From Paenibacillaceae bacterium (GTDB taxonomy: Bacteria; Bacillota; Bacilli; Paenibacillales; NBRC-103111), in NCBI GenBank assembly GCA_029256185.1, contig JAQSYI010000013.1:62001-126000 (forward strand): DNA of 64,000 nt. The letters are read 5' to 3'. The notes beneath the pieces were generated by a model. That model did not search any database. It saw only the letters and a list, made by a program, of their open reading frames with translations, and was not told where the DNA came from. Position numbers and translations under genes: made by a program. Shown piece by piece: positions 61,387 to 64,000 of the stretch. The number at the start of each line of letters is the position of its first letter. Positions within the stretch are counted from its first letter, which is position 1.

Positions 61387-62370
61387 CTATAACCTGACGA
61401 TCTGGCCGGTACGCGCCGACTCCTTGGCGGCAAGTGTTACCCGCAGCGTCTCCACGGCACTGTCATAGGTGGAGAGAATGCCGCTGGCATCTCCGGAAGC
61501 GGCGGCTTCGAGGAAAGCCCTGTTCTGCGCGATAAAAATTTCATTGCCGGTCTGGGGCAGCGTTTCCTCTGTACCGTCGGCGTGAACAACGGCAAGACTC
61601 ATCCCCCACCCGGCAAGGTCTGCGCTAAGACTGCGGGATTTCACCTGGAGTCCCACATCTCCCGGTCCCTTGCGCGGGAAGCAGCCTGTGTAGAATGCAC
61701 CCACTGCTCCGGAGGCGAATGCCACATTGACCACCATGGCGTCGTCTGTATCATACTGCGGCACATCCTTCACGAAGCCTCTGGCGGAGAAGGCGGAGAC
61801 GCTGGACACCTCTCCGGCTATATAGCGCGCCGCATCCACCATATGGGTGCATTGCTCCACGAACTGGCCCCCGGACTCCCCGTCCTTGCGCCACCACAGA
61901 GGGCCGGGCATGGGATTCACCCACCGTCCCGTGATCAGCGCCGGCTGGTCCGCCGCTTCCGCAAACAGCTCCCGGACCCGGTTAACAGACGCATGATACC
62001 GCATCATGTAGCCTGTGGAAACCATGGTCCCCGCTTCCTTAAAGATCTGCTGCACCTCCAAAGCCGCTTGCAGATTATTGGCTACCGGCTTTTCTACCAG
62101 TACGGCAGGTACATGCCCGGCGCAAGCCTTCTCCATCTCCCCGTGTACATGAGGCGGCATCAGAATGAACACTGCATCCAGTTTTTCCTTGGCCAGCATG
62201 GTGCGGTAGTCTCCATAGCACCGCCCTCCCGCACTTTTCGCCAGTTCTGCCGCTCTGCTCTCATTCTTCCCTGCAACTGCTGCCACATGAACTCCGGGGA
62301 TTTGCTTGAGCGCCTCCAGATGCACCCCGGCTACCCAGCCCGTGCCGATAATGCCCACTTGCATATTCAT
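61387..62370 (-). CDS. Gfo/Idh/MocA family oxidoreductase
   Basis: 327 residues with the Rossmann start VGIIGTGWVAGVHLEAL, the conserved VEKPVANN with the catalytic Lys, and the substrate domain. ATG at 62370 follows GGGAGGTAAGG. Family members oxidise or reduce sugars or inositols with NAD(P). It sits 74 bases after an MDR dehydrogenase gene in the same direction, likely one operon. Confidence 0.92.
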   Translation of the reverse strand: MNMQVGIIGTGWVAGVHLEALKQIPGVHVAAVAGKNESRAAELAKSAGGRCYGDYRTMLAKEKLDAVFILMPPHVHGEMEKACAGHVPAVLVEKPVANNLQAALEVQQIFKEAGTMVSTGYMMRYHASVNRVRELFAEAADQPALITGRWVNPMPGPLWWRKDGESGGQFVEQCTHMVDAARYIAGEVSSVSAFSARGFVKDVPQYDTDDAMVVNVAFASGAVGAFYTGCFPRKGPGDVGLQVKSRSLSADLAGWGMSLAVVHADGTEETLPQTGNEIFIAQNRAFLEAAASGDASGILSTYDSAVETLRVTLAAKESARTGQIVRL

Positions 62371-62444
62371 AGACCTTACCTCCCGTTTCATATATGATTC
62401 CGCTCTGAAATTACATGATCCTAGCCCAGTGGATGACGCGCTTC

Positions 62445-63494
62445 CTAATATTTCAGAACAACCTGAATGATGTCGCCTGGATTGCGGTCGATCTCCTCAT
62501 AGGCGCGGGCAATCTCTCCGTAAGGAATGACGGTTGTAATCAGGTTATCCAGCTTGAGACGGCTGAGAAGCTCCAGACAGGCGGCTTCCTTGCGCTGATG
62601 GTTCCACATATGCCGGATTTCCGGGTTGATTCCCCCGGTCTGGGAGCTGCGGATGGTGATCCGGTTATGATGGAATTCCTCTGCCAGATTAAGAGAATGG
62701 CAGAATCCCTGGTACCATCCCACTGCTGTGACCGTGGTGTCCCGGGCGGCAATGCGGATGGCTTCTTGCAGCGCCTGCACATTGCCCGACACCTCAATCA
62801 CCCCGTCTGCTCCCCGGCCGTTCGTGAGCTTGCGGATTTCCCTGGCTACCTCGGGAGTAGACAAAGGGCTGAACGCGGCGGTAAGGCCGTTCTCCAGTGC
62901 AGCTTGCCCCCGCTTTTCCAGCAGATCCACGCCGTATACAGCCGAGGCCCCGGACATCCTGCACATTTGGGCTGCCAATTGTCCCAACACACCCAGACCG
63001 GATACCACCATGATATCCCCCAGCTTGATGTTCGCGTCCAATATGGCATTGTAAGCCGTCATCAGATTGGTGAAGAAGATACCGTATTCCGGCTTCAGCC
63101 CCACAGGCAATTTCACCGCTTGATTCTCCGGCTTGACGGTCTGCGACTGGTGGGGGGTATTGCAGTAGACGATATCTCCGGGCTGAAGCGTCTTCACCCC
63201 CGGTCCCGTCTCCACCACCCGGCCCACAGCAGCGTAACCCATGTACCATACGCCGGAATCGCTGCTTCTTACCGGATATGACCAGAGCTCTGTGGAATCC
63301 GCCTCCACGAACAGCCCTGAGGCATCCTTCTTCCGGCTGAAGAACGGGGCCGTTCCCCGGTAAACGGCCATCTCCGTGCCGTGGCTGATGCCTGTGTACA
63401 TGGTTTCAATCCTTACCTGCCCTTCACCAAGAGGAAGATCGTGAGCTTCCTCAATGACAATGTGTCTTGGTCCTTCATACACCATCACTTTCAT
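62445..63494 (-). CDS. medium-chain (MDR) dehydrogenase, zinc-less type
   Basis: 349 residues. The GroES-like start has GISHGTEM where classic alcohol dehydrogenases carry the catalytic Cys ligand, so catalytic zinc is doubtful. The nucleotide site is VVSGLGVLGQLAAQM. A two-step redox route on a sugar or polyol with the Gfo/Idh/MocA enzyme is plausible. The AraC gene upstream is divergent and may control both. Confidence 0.85.
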   Translation of the reverse strand: MKVMVYEGPRHIVIEEAHDLPLGEGQVRIETMYTGISHGTEMAVYRGTAPFFSRKKDASGLFVEADSTELWSYPVRSSDSGVWYMGYAAVGRVVETGPGVKTLQPGDIVYCNTPHQSQTVKPENQAVKLPVGLKPEYGIFFTNLMTAYNAILDANIKLGDIMVVSGLGVLGQLAAQMCRMSGASAVYGVDLLEKRGQAALENGLTAAFSPLSTPEVAREIRKLTNGRGADGVIEVSGNVQALQEAIRIAARDTTVTAVGWYQGFCHSLNLAEEFHHNRITIRSSQTGGINPEIRHMWNHQRKEAACLELLSRLKLDNLITTVIPYGEIARAYEEIDRNPGDIIQVVLKY

Positions 63495-63751
63495 TCCTCA
63501 AAACCCCTTTTAAGATAAATTATGGATGTTAATGATTGCAGAAATCCCAGCAAAGCAACCCTGGCCAATGGTTGATTTGGCTTACTGCCTTTTGCTGCTT
63601 GCAGCCTTATTATAGGGAAAAGAACGGGAGCCATACATGGATAGAAGTGTTCTGTATTTGCACGGATGTTGTTAGTTGGATAAAATTATAGCTAACTGGG
63701 GTATGAGCGGGAAGAAGGATATGTATAAAAACTAGTGGAGGTGTATGAGGG

Positions 63752-64000
63752 ATGCGTCTGGAATATTACCTTGCCAAGCTGGAGGAGTGCGATGTGGATT
63801 TGCACTATTGCGGCTACGAGGATACTGTGACCGATTTTCATATAGGACCTAACATCCGGGATTGTTACCTGCTGCATTACGTCTGCCGGGGCGAGGGGTT
63901 CTACACCAGACAGGGCGTCACGCATGCTCTTGCCGCCGGAGACGTATTCTGCATTTTCCCGGATGAGGTGGTGTACTATTACAGCAAGCCGGGTGAATCA
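63752..64000 (+). CDS. AraC-type regulator, N-terminal part only
   Basis: Start at 63752 after GGAGG; the frame is open to the window end (83 codons). The beginning shows a cupin-like arabinose-binding fold, DCYLLHYVCRGEGFY then LAAGDVFCIFPDEVVYYYS. The DNA-binding half would lie beyond the window. It diverges from the two dehydrogenase genes. Confidence 0.75.
   Translation, partial: MRLEYYLAKLEECDVDLHYCGYEDTVTDFHIGPNIRDCYLLHYVCRGEGFYTRQGVTHALAAGDVFCIFPDEVVYYYSKPGES

Noticed and set aside
1..64000. tRNA, rRNA or known riboswitch genes
   Set aside because: I looked for T-loop GGTTCGAATCC-type blocks, rRNA segments and common riboswitch cores and found none that held up. A covariance-model search would settle it.

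Overview
The window looks like a chromosomal segment of a Paenibacillus-type member of the Bacillota. The evidence is GGAGG-type ribosome sites, frequent GTG and TTG starts, three CUT1 sugar ABC transporters, YesM/YesN-type two-component systems, a secreted protein ending in three SLH domains, and a large stock of NUDIX, GNAT and HAD genes. This is inference from gene families; no rRNA or other taxonomic marker is present.

Layout. 1-5.6 kb: the end of a ROK sugar kinase gene, a pentulose/hexulose-phosphate epimerase, an alpha/beta hydrolase, a GNAT enzyme, gene debris and a DinB-GNAT fusion. 5.6-10.2 kb: palindromic repeats, a decayed IS110 transposase, a small membrane protein with Cys/His-rich N-terminus, and an AT-rich TetR-ABC exporter module that abuts a truncated FAD-oxidoreductase. 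10.2-16.1 kb (minus strand): sugar transporter operon with its own sensor kinase and AraC-type response regulator. 16.5-18.1 kb: FMN-binding glutamate-synthase-family protein. 18.2-19.8 kb: a DHA3-type MFS exporter behind a long leader carrying short leader peptides and intrinsic terminators.

20-38 kb reads as one polysaccharide-use locus: binding protein, two permeases, a 3375-residue surface enzyme with a GH59-like and a GH43-like domain, and a divergent YesM/YesN pair. The transporter and yesMN upstream regions share ACAGG repeats spaced 21 bp, and cre-like sites lie near the starts. The enzyme pairing suggests a galactan-rich substrate such as arabinogalactan (inference). 38-49 kb: another GNAT, a secreted beta-helix protein with an adjacent PrsA-like foldase, and a third transporter (Lpl type) with a membrane-bound AraC regulator and an unknown helical protein.

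49.6-53.1 kb is a response regulator-ABC exporter-sensor kinase set typical of peptide antibiotic response. 53-61 kb is an accessory zone: a type I-C-like CRISPR array with leader but no cas genes in view, three NUDIX hydrolases, a histidine phosphatase, GNAT, HAD, DUF3977, a Doc toxin with AbrB-type antitoxin, dispersed repeats, and many gene fragments, some copied from genes still intact nearby. 61.4-64 kb: a Gfo/Idh/MocA dehydrogenase and an MDR dehydrogenase on the minus strand, and the start of a divergent AraC regulator cut by the window end.
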